NCBI GenBank assembly: GCA_023441105.1
Contig: JAEZQX010000249.1
Coordinates: 1 to 19,266, forward strand
Origin: Pseudomonadota bacterium
Lineage (GTDB): Bacteria; Pseudomonadota; Gammaproteobacteria; Burkholderiales; Burkholderiaceae
Direction of reading: 5' to 3'
DNA length: 19,266 nucleotides
Shown here: positions 1 to 7,080 of the stretch, piece by piece
Position numbering within the stretch: position 1 is the first letter of the stretch
Layout of the letters: each line of letters opens with the position of its first letter
Notes under the pieces: generated by a model
The model's database searches: none
Told to the model about the DNA's origin: nothing
The model's input: the letters and a program-made list of their open reading frames with translations, nothing else
Position numbers and translations under genes: made by a program

Positions 1-158
1 ATGCGGCGGCGCAGGAACCCGCGTGCCAGCCGCTGCCAGCTGGCGAAGTCCGGATGGAAACGCACGACCTGGGATCCCGGGCCGCCAGCCGCCACGGACT
101 CCGGCCTCGACCCACGGGACTGTTCAGCCGCGTCGTCGAAGAGCCAGGCCTGGTTCAT
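1..158 (-). CDS. Partial uracil-DNA glycosylase / DUF4130-type DNA repair protein (N-terminus only)
   Basis: Only the first 52 codons are present; the gene continues beyond the left edge. The ATG at 158-156 overlaps the TGA of the upstream radical SAM gene in an ATGA arrangement, so translation is probably coupled. The peptide begins MNQAWLFDD. After a Ser/Gly/Pro-rich stretch it reads VVRFHPDFASWQRLARGFL (about residues 32-50). That pattern, a beta strand followed by FxxWRxxAR, is what I recall at the N-terminus of the proteins paired with this radical SAM family: a DUF4130-type domain often fused to a C-terminal uracil-DNA glycosylase domain. The likely role is recognition or excision of damaged or uracil-containing DNA. 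The catalytic domain is outside the window, so the assignment rests on this short stretch and on the neighbour. Confidence 0.65.
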   Translation of the reverse strand, partial: MNQAWLFDDAAEQSRGSRPESVAAGGPGSQVVRFHPDFASWQRLARGFLRRR

Positions 159-1429
159 GCGATATCCAGCGCCAGCTGCCGCATCGGTTGCGCGAAGCGG
201 GCAAGCAGCCGGTCCGACGCAAGCTCGCCGATTGCCGGATGATGGTTGGCACAGACGATGAAGGGCATCGCCTTCTTGACGTTGACCTTCAGGGCCACCA
301 AGTCTTCCAGGCGGATCTTGCGCCAGCGCCGCATCTGCAGCAGCTTCTTCACCGTCTTCGCACCCAAGCCCGGTACGCGCAGCAGTTGCTCCTTGGGCGC
401 CCGGTCGAGGTGGATGGGGAACGCCTCGCGATGCCGCAACGCCCAGCCGAGCTTTGGGTCGACGTCGAGCGCCAGCATGCCGCCGGCGCCGTCACCGGCG
501 GTCAGCTCCTCGTGGCGAAAGCCGTAGAAGCGCATCAGCCAGTCCGACTGGTAGAGGCGATGCTCGCGCAGCAGCGGCGGCGGCCGCGCCGGCAGCCTCG
601 CGGAAGGATCGGGGATGGGACTGAACGCCGAGTAATAGACGCGCTTGAGCCGGTAGGAGGCGTAGAGGTTGGCGGAGGTGGCCAGGATCTGCGCATCGCT
701 CGCCGGGTCGGCGCCGACGATCATCTGCGTCGACTGTCCCGCCGGGGCGAACGATGGCGGCGGCGTCCGCGACGGCCGCAGGTTGTCCGCCGCCCTGGCA
801 TCGGACCGCTTCCCGTCCTCGACCTCGTCCAGCCTGGCCCGGATCCGCGCCATCGACAGCCTGATGGTGTGATGGTCCTTCTCCGGGGCAAGCTGCTGCA
901 GGCCCTCGCGGGTGGGCAGCTCGACGTTGATGCTGAGCCGGTCGGCGTGGCGGCCGGCGGCGGCCAGCAGTTCGCCGTCCGCGTCCGGTATGGTCTTCAG
1001 GTGGATGTAGCCGCGAAAGCCATGGTCCTCGCGCAGCCGCCGCGCGACTTCCACGAGTTGCCCCATGGTGTAGTCAGGGCTGCGGATGACGCCGGAGCTG
1101 AGGAAAAGACCTTCGATGTAGTTCCGGCGGTAGAAGCTCAGCGTCAGCTCCACCACCTCGTCCACCGTGAAGCGCGCGCGGCGCACGTCGGACGAGTTGC
1201 GGTTGACGCAGTAGCTGCATTCGTAGGTGCAGAAGTTGGTGAGCAGGATCTTCAGCAGCGAGATGCAGCGGCCATCCGGCGCGTAGGAGTGGCAGATGCC
1301 CATCCCCTCGGTGGAACCGATGCCTTTCGACCCGGCCGGTGCCGGCCGCGGCCCGGCAGCGCTTGACGCGCAGGAGGCGTCGTACTTGGCCGCATCGGCG
1401 AGGATCTCGAGCTTGGCTAGGACGTCCAT
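155..1429 (-). CDS. Putative DNA modification/repair radical SAM protein
   Basis: This 424-residue protein is a radical SAM enzyme with a DNA-binding tail. The Cys cluster CTYECSYC (C67, C71, C74) is the CxxxCxxC motif that holds the 4Fe-4S cluster. It is preceded by GIGSTEGMGICHSY and followed by YIEGLFLSSG and YIHLKTIPDA, all characteristic of the putative DNA modification/repair rSAM family (TIGR03916-like). Near the C-terminus, LLRVPGLGAKTVKKLL (about 349-364) is a helix-hairpin-helix that would contact DNA nonspecifically. The start MDVLAKLEILADAAKYDASC matches the family N-terminus, although no good Shine-Dalgarno is visible. The next gene overlaps it by four bases and is the usual glycosylase-type partner. 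The chemical reaction of this family is, to my knowledge, not established. A LexA-like dyad ends 12 bases before the ATG. Confidence 0.9.
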   Translation of the reverse strand: MDVLAKLEILADAAKYDASCASSAAGPRPAPAGSKGIGSTEGMGICHSYAPDGRCISLLKILLTNFCTYECSYCVNRNSSDVRRARFTVDEVVELTLSFYRRNYIEGLFLSSGVIRSPDYTMGQLVEVARRLREDHGFRGYIHLKTIPDADGELLAAAGRHADRLSINVELPTREGLQQLAPEKDHHTIRLSMARIRARLDEVEDGKRSDARAADNLRPSRTPPPSFAPAGQSTQMIVGADPASDAQILATSANLYASYRLKRVYYSAFSPIPDPSARLPARPPPLLREHRLYQSDWLMRFYGFRHEELTAGDGAGGMLALDVDPKLGWALRHREAFPIHLDRAPKEQLLRVPGLGAKTVKKLLQMRRWRKIRLEDLVALKVNVKKAMPFIVCANHHPAIGELASDRLLARFAQPMRQLALDIA

Positions 1430-1434
1430 GGGCT

Positions 1435-1467
1435 GGCAGATACTGTATGAATAGCCAGTATACTGCC
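1435..1467 (-). promoter_or_regulatory. LexA-like (SOS) operator and putative -10 element of the radical SAM operon
   Basis: The core TACTG-N10-CAGTA (1441-1460) matches the gammaproteobacterial/betaproteobacterial LexA consensus TACTG(TATATATATA)CAGTA with perfect 5-bp arms. In the CTGT-N8-ACAG form one position differs (CCAG on the plus strand). The dyad extends outward as GGCAG(A)TACTG and CAGTA(TA)CTGCC with a one-base bulge, giving arms of about 11 bp. On the minus strand TATACT (1462-1457) is a 5/6 match to a -10 box inside the dyad, which would give a leader of about 20 nt before the ATG at 1429. No convincing -35 is visible. LexA binding is inferred. Confidence 0.6.
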
Positions 1468-1502
1468 GCCCCGCGTCGCGCGGGGCCGGGATCCCGGGCG
1501 GC
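1465..1502 (-). terminator. GC-rich hairpin after the cyclase gene, no U-tract
   Basis: The gap between the cyclase stop (1511) and the radical SAM promoter contains CCCCGCG-TCG-CGCGGGG (1469-1485), a perfect 7-bp stem with a 3-nt loop. Next to it is the 12-bp palindrome CCGGGATCCCGG (1486-1497), and there is an alternative outer pairing GCCGCCC (1465-1471) with GGGCGGC (1496-1502). No T-run follows on either strand. It may end or pause cyclase transcription before the SOS-like promoter, but the lack of a U-tract keeps this tentative. Confidence 0.4.
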
Positions 1503-1510
1503 CGGAACGG

Positions 1511-2595
1511 TCACTTCTGGCCGGGCACTCCGATCGCCACCGGTCGCACCGCCGCACCGGCCCCGCCCTTGTCGAGCGTCGGCAGCACCATGGCGCAGGC
1601 GGTCCAGACGCCCTCCTCGGCAAGCTTGTCCAGCTTCAGGTTTTCCAGGTGGTGGATGCCGAACTGGGTGAGCAGTTGATGGTGCACGCTGAAAGGCAGG
1701 CCCGGCGCGGTGCCTGCGGGTGGCTGCGCCTTGCCCTGGAGCATGCCGTTGGGCACCGGATCGATGAACGGCGTATCCAGCCCGACCGCCACGACCCGGC
1801 GCGAGCCGAGGTACTCGGCGGCATCGACGCCGAGCCCCGGCGCCATCGCATAGTAGGGGCTGTCGCCGACCGGGTCGCGCCAGTTCTCGCTCCAGCCGGT
1901 ATGGATCCAGACCATGTCGCCCGGCAGGATTCCGCGCGCGCCCAGCCCCTGCGCAGTAACCATCGCCTCGATGTCCGCCCGTGTCACCACCTGCCCGTCG
2001 CCCATCGCCTTGCCCTTGCCGACGTGCCGGCGCGCATCGAGGATCACGACGGTGGTCACCAGCGGTGGGATCTTTTCGAGCCCGAGCCGCAGCAGGCCGG
2101 AGTCCGGCGAGGGCTTCACCTCCGCCTGGGTGAAGCCGCTGTAGTAGGTCACTTCGCCGGTCGCCAACGGACCTTTCGGATCCCAGGGGTCTTTCAGGTA
2201 GCCGAAATGTCCCAGCGCGTCGATCTGCGTGCCCTGTTGGCCCGGCTCCGCATCCGCTTCGAAGACCTCGCTGTTGAGAACGCATGGCGGGAGAACGGTA
2301 TGCCGGCGGTGGGCTTGGGCTTGACCCCGCCCGGTCCGCCGAAGGGCGTCTTGGGCATCGAGTTGCTGCGCACCTGCGATGCCTCGAACCATTTCGCCTG
2401 CGGCTGCGCCATGTGCCAGGCGCACCGCTGGGTGGTCGCGCTGCCCAGGATGTTGGCCATGCCGCGCTCGTCCCCGGACGGCCAGGGCGGCTGCGGCGCG
2501 GCCTTGGCCAGCTCCAGCAACTCGGCCGGTTCGGCCGCCAGCGCGGCGCTCGATACGGCATGGACGAGAGATGCCACCAGCAACGCCTGCTTCAT
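1511..2595 (-). pseudogene. Exported cyclase-family (kynurenine-formamidase-like) hydrolase, frameshifted
   Basis: Two reading frames together make one cyclase-family (PF04199-type) protein of about 360 residues. The N-terminal frame starts at ATG 2595 with a signal peptide MKQALLVASLVHAVSSAALA (cleavage after residue 20) and continues through DERGMANILG, VRSNSMPKTPFGGPGG and GIPFSRHAF. The homology then jumps to another frame at NSEVFEADAEPGQQGTQIDALGH and continues without a break to VAIGVPGQK at 1511. The switch lies at about 2276-2280, where the coding strand reads GCG TTC TC AAC AGC. Removing one TC dinucleotide would give HAFNSEV and an intact 360-aa protein, so a 2-bp duplication is the simplest explanation. 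The usual metal-site signature HxGTHxD is QQGTQID here, a variant I associate with one exported subfamily. A sequencing error is possible. Without correction, translation would end near 2194. Confidence 0.8.
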
Positions 2596-2721
2596 GCGAT
2601 CCCCTCCTCTCCGGCCGCCACCTGCAGCCGCTGTTTGTCACGACGCCCGACACCGGCCCCACGATATCATCGGCCGGGCAGCGACGTCATCCGGCTGCAA
2701 CCACGAGCCGTCGAGGATGCG

Positions 2722-3930
2722 ATGCGGCAACGGGCTCACCGTTCCCTGCTGGTGGATGGCCTGAAAGCGGTCGCGGCGATGCTCATCGTGCTGCACCACC
2801 TGGCGTTCTACGGGCCGATGGCGGACCATCTCCGTCCGGTCGTGCCACAGCTGTGGCAGTGGCTGGTCGATGACGCCCGGATGGCGGTGCAGGTCTTCCT
2901 GGTCGTCGGCGGCTTCCTGGCGGCCCGCAGCCTCGCCCCGGCCGGCCGCCTGATGGTCGATGCCGGTCTCGGTGCGACGCTGCGGTTGCGTTTCCTGCGG
3001 CTGGCGCTGCCGTACTACCTGGTGCTGCTGGTTGCCATCGCCTGCAACGAGCTGGCCCGCGGCTGGATGACCCATCCTTCCATCTCGGCGCCGCCCACCC
3101 TGCTCCAGCTGCTGGCCCACGCGCTGCTGCTGCACGACCTCCTCGGCTACGAGGCGCTTTCTGCCGGCCTCTGGTATGTCGCCATCGACATGCAGCTGTT
3201 CCTGCTGATGGCGGTGCTGCTGTGGCTCGGCGAGCAGGTCGACCGCGGCCGCCGGCGCCCGTCGCGTCCAGGCCAAGTCCCGTACACGCCCCTCATGACC
3301 ACTGCGCTGCTGCTGGTCTCGGCGCTGGGCCTGGCATCGCTGCTGCATTTCAACCGCGACTTCGGGTGGGACGCATGGGGCGTCTATTTCTTCGGCGCCT
3401 ATGCGCTGGGCGCCCTCGCCTGGTGGGCATCGACCTGGCCACGCCCGCTCTGCTGCCTTGCGGCCATGGCCGCACTCACCATCGGCATCCTGCTGCTCGA
3501 GTTTCGCGAGCGCCTGCTGCTGGCACTCCTGGTCGCGCTTGCGCTGGGCCTCGAGGCGAGCATCGCGCGGCGCCGGGGGACGCCACTGCCTGCCAGGCTC
3601 GGCGGAGCCGGCCCGGAGCAAGACGATGCTGCCGCATCCCGCCATCCCATGGTCTTCGTTCGAAACAGCCTGGAGCGCAGCATCCAGGGAGCGTGCGCCA
3701 TTTCCTATGCGCTGTTCCTGATCCACTTTCCGGTGTGCCTGGTGGTGAACGCCGCCTTTACCCGTTTCATGCCGCCGAACGCAGGCTGGCAGGCGATCGG
3801 GCTCTTCGTCGCGTTGTCGATGAGTGTCGCAGCGGCTGCCGCATTCCATGCGGGCGTGGAGGTCCGGTTGCATCGGCTGCTGGCGAGGCCGCGAGCGGAT
3901 TCGATGGCGCACGCGCCGCCGGTGTCCTGA
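2722..3930 (+). CDS. Acyltransferase family 3 (OafA/YrhL-type) membrane protein
   Basis: This is a 402-residue polytopic membrane protein of the acyltransferase-3 family. The family moves acetyl or other acyl groups onto surface sugars, lipids or small molecules at the inner membrane. The N-terminus DGLKAVAAMLIVLHHLAFYGP (residues 11-31) is the family's first helix with its D-G-L-(R/K)-A and HH signatures. VQVFLVVGGFLAARSL corresponds to the usual FFVxSGFL segment and RFLRLALPYYLVLL to the RRxxRixPxY loop/helix. About ten hydrophobic segments follow, the last around SYALFLIHFPVCLVVNAAF. The start was chosen at ATG 2722 because GAGG (2713-2716) lies 5 nt upstream and family homology begins there, although the frame is open much further upstream. 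The gene is divergent from the broken cyclase. The acceptor substrate is unknown, and no glycan genes are nearby. Confidence 0.85.
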   Translation: MRQRAHRSLLVDGLKAVAAMLIVLHHLAFYGPMADHLRPVVPQLWQWLVDDARMAVQVFLVVGGFLAARSLAPAGRLMVDAGLGATLRLRFLRLALPYYLVLLVAIACNELARGWMTHPSISAPPTLLQLLAHALLLHDLLGYEALSAGLWYVAIDMQLFLLMAVLLWLGEQVDRGRRRPSRPGQVPYTPLMTTALLLVSALGLASLLHFNRDFGWDAWGVYFFGAYALGALAWWASTWPRPLCCLAAMAALTIGILLLEFRERLLLALLVALALGLEASIARRRGTPLPARLGGAGPEQDDAAASRHPMVFVRNSLERSIQGACAISYALFLIHFPVCLVVNAAFTRFMPPNAGWQAIGLFVALSMSVAAAAAFHAGVEVRLHRLLARPRADSMAHAPPVS

Positions 3931-3946
3931 CGGCGTCCTGACCAAC

Positions 3947-3980
3947 GCAGGGCCTTGCCGACCATCCGAGTCGGCCCTGC
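3947..3980 (+). terminator. Inverted repeat after the acyltransferase gene, terminator-like
   Basis: GCAGGGCC (3947-3954) and GGCCCTGC (3973-3980) form a perfect 8-bp inverted repeat 16 bases after the acyltransferase stop. An inner GCCGAC/GTCGGC pair offers an alternative or extended stem. The 3' side continues TTGCCC rather than a T-run, so it is only terminator-like. Confidence 0.4.
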
Positions 3981-4021
3981 TTGCCCGCCGCGCCGGATTC
4001 TTGTAGCTTGCTGGCACGTCG

Positions 4022-4059
4022 GCCGGTCGAAGACCGGCGAAGCCTGGCTCGCTTCGCCG
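4022..4059 (+). promoter_or_regulatory. Two mutually exclusive hairpins in the leader of the Bug/hydrolase unit
   Basis: GCCGGTC-GAA-GACCGGC (4022-4038) is a perfect 7-bp stem with a 3-nt loop. CGGCGAAG (4035-4042) and CTTCGCCG (4052-4059) form a perfect 8-bp stem with a 9-nt loop. The two share CGGC at 4035-4038, so both cannot form at once. They lie 41-78 nt before the ATG at 4100. This could be an attenuator-like switch or chance pairing in GC-rich DNA. Confidence 0.3.
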
Positions 4060-4099
4060 TTCGGTGAACCGCGCGCCCTCGAAAGACAAGGAGACACCG

Positions 4100-5101
4100 A
4101 TGCCTGCCAACCCCCGCGCCGGTCTCTGGACCGCGTTCGTCGTCACGATGCTTTCCGCCGTGTCGCTGGCGGGCGGGCTGGCCGCCCCGAGCGCGCAGGC
4201 GCAGGAGTATCCGAACCGGCCGATCAAGGTGATCGTTCCCTTCTCGCCGGGTGGTGCGGTCGACGGTCCCACCCGCGCGATCGCGCAGGAGCTGTCGAAG
4301 CAGCTGAAGCAGCAGGTCGTGATCGAGAACAAGCCTGGCGCCGGCGCGACCATCGGCACCGACCTGGTCGCCAAGTCACCGGCGGACGGCTATACCTTGC
4401 TGCTGGCGTCGCAGACGAATGCGATCAGTGCCTCGCTCTACAAGAAGCTTCCCTACGAGCCGACCGACGACTTCGCGGCCATCTCGCTGCTCGGACGCGA
4501 GCCCGGCGTGCTGGTGGTCCATCCTTCCCTGCCCGTGAAAACGGTCGCGGAGCTGGTCGCCTACGCCAAGCAGCGGCCGGGGCAGCTCAACTATGCGTCC
4601 TCGGGCAACGGCAGTGGCCAGCACCTGTTCATGGCGATGTTCGCGTCCATGTCCGACATCCAGCTCACTCATCTGCCGTACCGGGGCAGCGCGCCGGCAA
4701 CCACCGACCTGCTGGCGGGCATCGTCCCGATGTCGATGCCGGGCACTGCCGGCATGGTCCGGCACATCAAGGCGGGCAGCCTGCGCGCGCTGGCGGTCAG
4801 CGGCGTCACGCGCTCGCCGCAGCTGCCCGAGGTGCCGACATTGGCGGAATCGGGGCTGCCCGACTATTCCGCGTACGTCTGGATGGGACTGTTCGCGCCC
4901 AAGGCGACGCCCCCGGATATCATCGAGCGCCTCGTGAAGGAAGTGAAGGTCGCGCTCGCGACGCCCGAGGTGCGCAGCTACTTCGACAACGCCGGCATCG
5001 AGCTCGTGGGATCGTCGCCGGCGGAATTCGCCGCCTACTTCCGCGAGGAGCGCGATCGCTGGTCGCGCGTCATCAAGGAAGTCGGCGCCAAGATCGATTG
5101 A
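4100..5101 (+). CDS. Bug-family periplasmic substrate-binding protein (tripartite tricarboxylate transporter receptor)
   Basis: This 333-residue exported receptor belongs to the Bug/TctC family, which binds carboxylates or related small molecules in the periplasm. The signal peptide ends at APSAQA-QEYP (cleavage after about residue 34). The mature start YPNRPIKVIVPFSPGGAVD, then IENKPGAGATIGTDLVAKSPADGYTLL, LPYRGSAPATTDLLAGIV and LPEVPTLAESGLPDY are diagnostic of the family. The start at ATG 4100 is preferred over an in-frame ATG at 4064 because AAGGAG (4088-4093) lies 6 nt upstream and the signal peptide is then normal. No TctA or TctB membrane gene is present, which is usual for orphan Bug receptors. 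The alpha/beta hydrolase gene begins 20 nt after its stop, so the two probably act on the same compound or its ester. The ligand is unknown. Confidence 0.92.
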   Translation: MPANPRAGLWTAFVVTMLSAVSLAGGLAAPSAQAQEYPNRPIKVIVPFSPGGAVDGPTRAIAQELSKQLKQQVVIENKPGAGATIGTDLVAKSPADGYTLLLASQTNAISASLYKKLPYEPTDDFAAISLLGREPGVLVVHPSLPVKTVAELVAYAKQRPGQLNYASSGNGSGQHLFMAMFASMSDIQLTHLPYRGSAPATTDLLAGIVPMSMPGTAGMVRHIKAGSLRALAVSGVTRSPQLPEVPTLAESGLPDYSAYVWMGLFAPKATPPDIIERLVKEVKVALATPEVRSYFDNAGIELVGSSPAEFAAYFREERDRWSRVIKEVGAKID

Positions 5102-5121
5102 GTACCAGGAGAACGACCGAG

Positions 5122-6054
5122 ATGCCCCAAGTGACCGGCCAGGAACACTGGACCACCAAGAAGACCACCGACGGCGATGTCCGCCTGTTCCTGTGGGAGA
5201 AATTCGTCGGCACGCCCGACGGCAAGCCCGCGGTGCTGTTCGTGCACGGCTCGTCGATGGCCTCGCAGCCTACCTTCGACCTGACGGTTCCGGGGCGGCC
5301 CGACTCGTCGGTCATGGACTGGTTCGCCGAGCGCGGATTCGTGTGCTGGTGCGTCGACATGGAAGGGTACGGGCGCAGCGACAAGAAGCGCGACATCTTC
5401 TGCGACATCGCCAACGGCGCCGCCGACCTCGAGGCCGCCACCAGCTATATCCATGCCAAGCGGGGCGTACGCAGCTTCCTCACCTACGGCATATCGTCGG
5501 GCGCGCTGCGCGCCGCCATGTTTGCGCAGCATCATCCGGAGCGCGTCTCGCGGCTCGCATTGGACGCTTTCGTCTGGACCGGGGAAGGCGCACCCACGCT
5601 CGCGCAGCGGCGCAAGAAGCTGCCGGAATTCATGGCCAGCAAGCGGCGCCCGATCGACCGCAAGTTCGTGCGCTCCATCTTCGAGCGCGACCATCCCGAC
5701 TGCGCCGATGCGACGACGGTGGAAGCGTTCGCCGATGCCATCCTCGCGCTCGACGATTCGATGCCCAACGGCACCTATATCGACATGTGCTCACGCCTGC
5801 CGGTCGTCGACCCGCAGAAGATCGTAATGCCGACCCTCGTGCTGCGTGGCCAGTTCGACGGGATCGCCGCCATGGACGACCTGATCGAATTCTTCAAGCG
5901 GCTGCCGTCGCCGGACAAGCAGTTCACGGTCATGAACGGAATCTCGCACGCCAGCTTCCAGCAGAAGAACTACCAGATGGTGTACCACATCCTGCACGCG
6001 TACTTCACGCAGCCGGCGCCCGCTTATACGGCTGCGGCAACCGATCTTCATTGA
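5122..6054 (+). CDS. Alpha/beta hydrolase
   Basis: This is a 310-residue alpha/beta-fold hydrolase with no signal peptide, so probably cytoplasmic. FVHGSS (40-45) supplies the oxyanion-hole HG. GISSG (123-127) is the nucleophile elbow GxSxG with Ser125. FDGIA (Asp246) and GISHASF (His276) fit the acid and base of the triad. The segment around 155-230 would be the lid. The start ATG 5122 has AGGAGA (5107-5112) 9 nt upstream; the frame is open far upstream but without family homology. It follows the Bug receptor gene by 20 nt, and the next gene faces it. A role as esterase, lactonase or C-C hydrolase on the compound bound by the receptor is plausible, but the substrate is not visible. Confidence 0.88.
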   Translation: MPQVTGQEHWTTKKTTDGDVRLFLWEKFVGTPDGKPAVLFVHGSSMASQPTFDLTVPGRPDSSVMDWFAERGFVCWCVDMEGYGRSDKKRDIFCDIANGAADLEAATSYIHAKRGVRSFLTYGISSGALRAAMFAQHHPERVSRLALDAFVWTGEGAPTLAQRRKKLPEFMASKRRPIDRKFVRSIFERDHPDCADATTVEAFADAILALDDSMPNGTYIDMCSRLPVVDPQKIVMPTLVLRGQFDGIAAMDDLIEFFKRLPSPDKQFTVMNGISHASFQQKNYQMVYHILHAYFTQPAPAYTAAATDLH

Positions 6055-6132
6055 GGATCCGGCCGGGCGCTCCCGCCTGCGGCACCCGCCGACGGGGCGC
6101 CGCGCGAACCCCACCCCCTCCCGACGCTGGCG

Positions 6133-7014
6133 CTACCCGTCGCCGGCTGCCGGGTTTCGCGCGCTCACGAACCAGGTGCTCGACGGCGCCCAGATGGTGC
6201 CGTCGTCGCGGCGGTAGCTCGCCAGGACGCTGCGCAGGCCATCGACCACCTCCTCCTTGTGCCGGGCACCCTCCTCGCCGGCCAGGCGGATGATCTCTCC
6301 GGCCGGGCCCAGGTCCATCGCCAGGCGAATGGCTTCGTCCAGGTCATGGCCGATGCAGATCGGCGCGTCGAAGCGCTCGAAGCCGATCCGGTCGAAGCCT
6401 GCCGACTTCAGCAAGTCGCTGACCAGGTCGGCGCCGGCCATCGAGAACGGGCCGGGACCGCAGTGCACCTGGTCGGTCTCCTCGCGCGGAGCCACCGTCA
6501 GGATCTGCCGCACGCACAACTCGGCCGCGTGCACCCAGGGGTTGTCCTCGCGGCGGCGCCAGACGATCATGAGCAACCCGCCGCCCGGCGCAAGCGCGCG
6601 TCGGATATTGCGCATCGCCGCCCCAGGCATCGTGAAGAACATGGTGCCGAACCGCGAGAATACCCGGTCGTAGGGACCTTGCAGCTCATCTTGTTCGACG
6701 TCGCCGACGAAGAACGCGGCATTGCCGACCCGCCCGGCAGCTGCCGCCTCGTTGGCGACGGTGACGAACCGCGGCGCGCAGTCGACGCCCACGGCCTGCC
6801 CTTGCGCGCCGACCTGGTGCGCGATCCGCAGGGTGCTGTCGCCGAAGCCGCAGCCGACGTCGAGGACCCGGCTGCCTGGCCGCGGCGGATGGCGACGCAG
6901 CGCCTCTTCGCTGTGCGGCGACAAACCGTCGATGAGCAGGTGCTTGTAGCGGACGAACTTGTCGAAGAGGATCGTGTTCCACGCTTCGACGATGACGCTG
7001 TTGCCGTCGCTCAT
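6133..7014 (-). CDS. Class I SAM-dependent methyltransferase
   Basis: This 293-residue protein has a Rossmann-type methyltransferase domain. Motif I is VLDVGCGFGDS (50-60); the acidic loop at the end of strand 2 is AVGVDCAPRFV; the segment FFVGDVEQDEL and the DRVFSRFGTMFF strand follow, then the glycine-rich ALAPGGGLLMIVWRR. This is typical of Methyltransf_11/25 proteins. GPFSMAGADLVSDLLKSAGF is a later segment common in these enzymes, positioning the substrate cap. A strong GGGGGAT lies 5 nt before the ATG. It is convergent with the alpha/beta hydrolase, with 78 bp between, and the yihY-like gene precedes it by 66 bp on the same strand. The methyl acceptor (small molecule, lipid or quinone-like) cannot be told from the sequence. 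Confidence 0.87.
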   Translation of the reverse strand: MSDGNSVIVEAWNTILFDKFVRYKHLLIDGLSPHSEEALRRHPPRPGSRVLDVGCGFGDSTLRIAHQVGAQGQAVGVDCAPRFVTVANEAAAAGRVGNAAFFVGDVEQDELQGPYDRVFSRFGTMFFTMPGAAMRNIRRALAPGGGLLMIVWRRREDNPWVHAAELCVRQILTVAPREETDQVHCGPGPFSMAGADLVSDLLKSAGFDRIGFERFDAPICIGHDLDEAIRLAMDLGPAGEIIRLAGEEGARHKEEVVDGLRSVLASYRRDDGTIWAPSSTWFVSARNPAAGDG

Positions 7015-7080
7015 GACGATCCCCCGCAGGTGGCCAGCCTTCGGATGATACGGCGCGAGGTCGTCGGCCGCCCAGGCTCC

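Noticed and set aside
23..1366. A 447-codon open frame on the plus strand opposite the radical SAM gene
   Set aside because: It is rich in Arg/Ala/Gln, resembles no family, and lies antisense to a clear enzyme. It is an expected by-product of GC-rich codon use.
2635..2670. Possible promoter TTGTCA (2635) with TATCAT (2665) before the acyltransferase
   Set aside because: Both boxes match well but the spacer is 24 bp, too long for a sigma-70 promoter.
2284..2721. A longer N-terminus for the acyltransferase, open back to 2284
   Set aside because: The extra 146 residues are low-complexity and overlap the cyclase coding region; the ATG at 2722 has a ribosome binding site and starts at family homology.
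2638..4374. A 578-codon minus-strand frame opposite the acyltransferase and the start of the Bug gene
   Set aside because: Antisense to two recognised genes; Gln/Arg-rich without domains.
6055..6132. Inverted repeats between the convergent hydrolase and methyltransferase genes as a bidirectional terminator
   Set aside because: The best pairing (GGCGCTCC with GGGGCGCC) is short, contains a wobble and has no T-run on either side.
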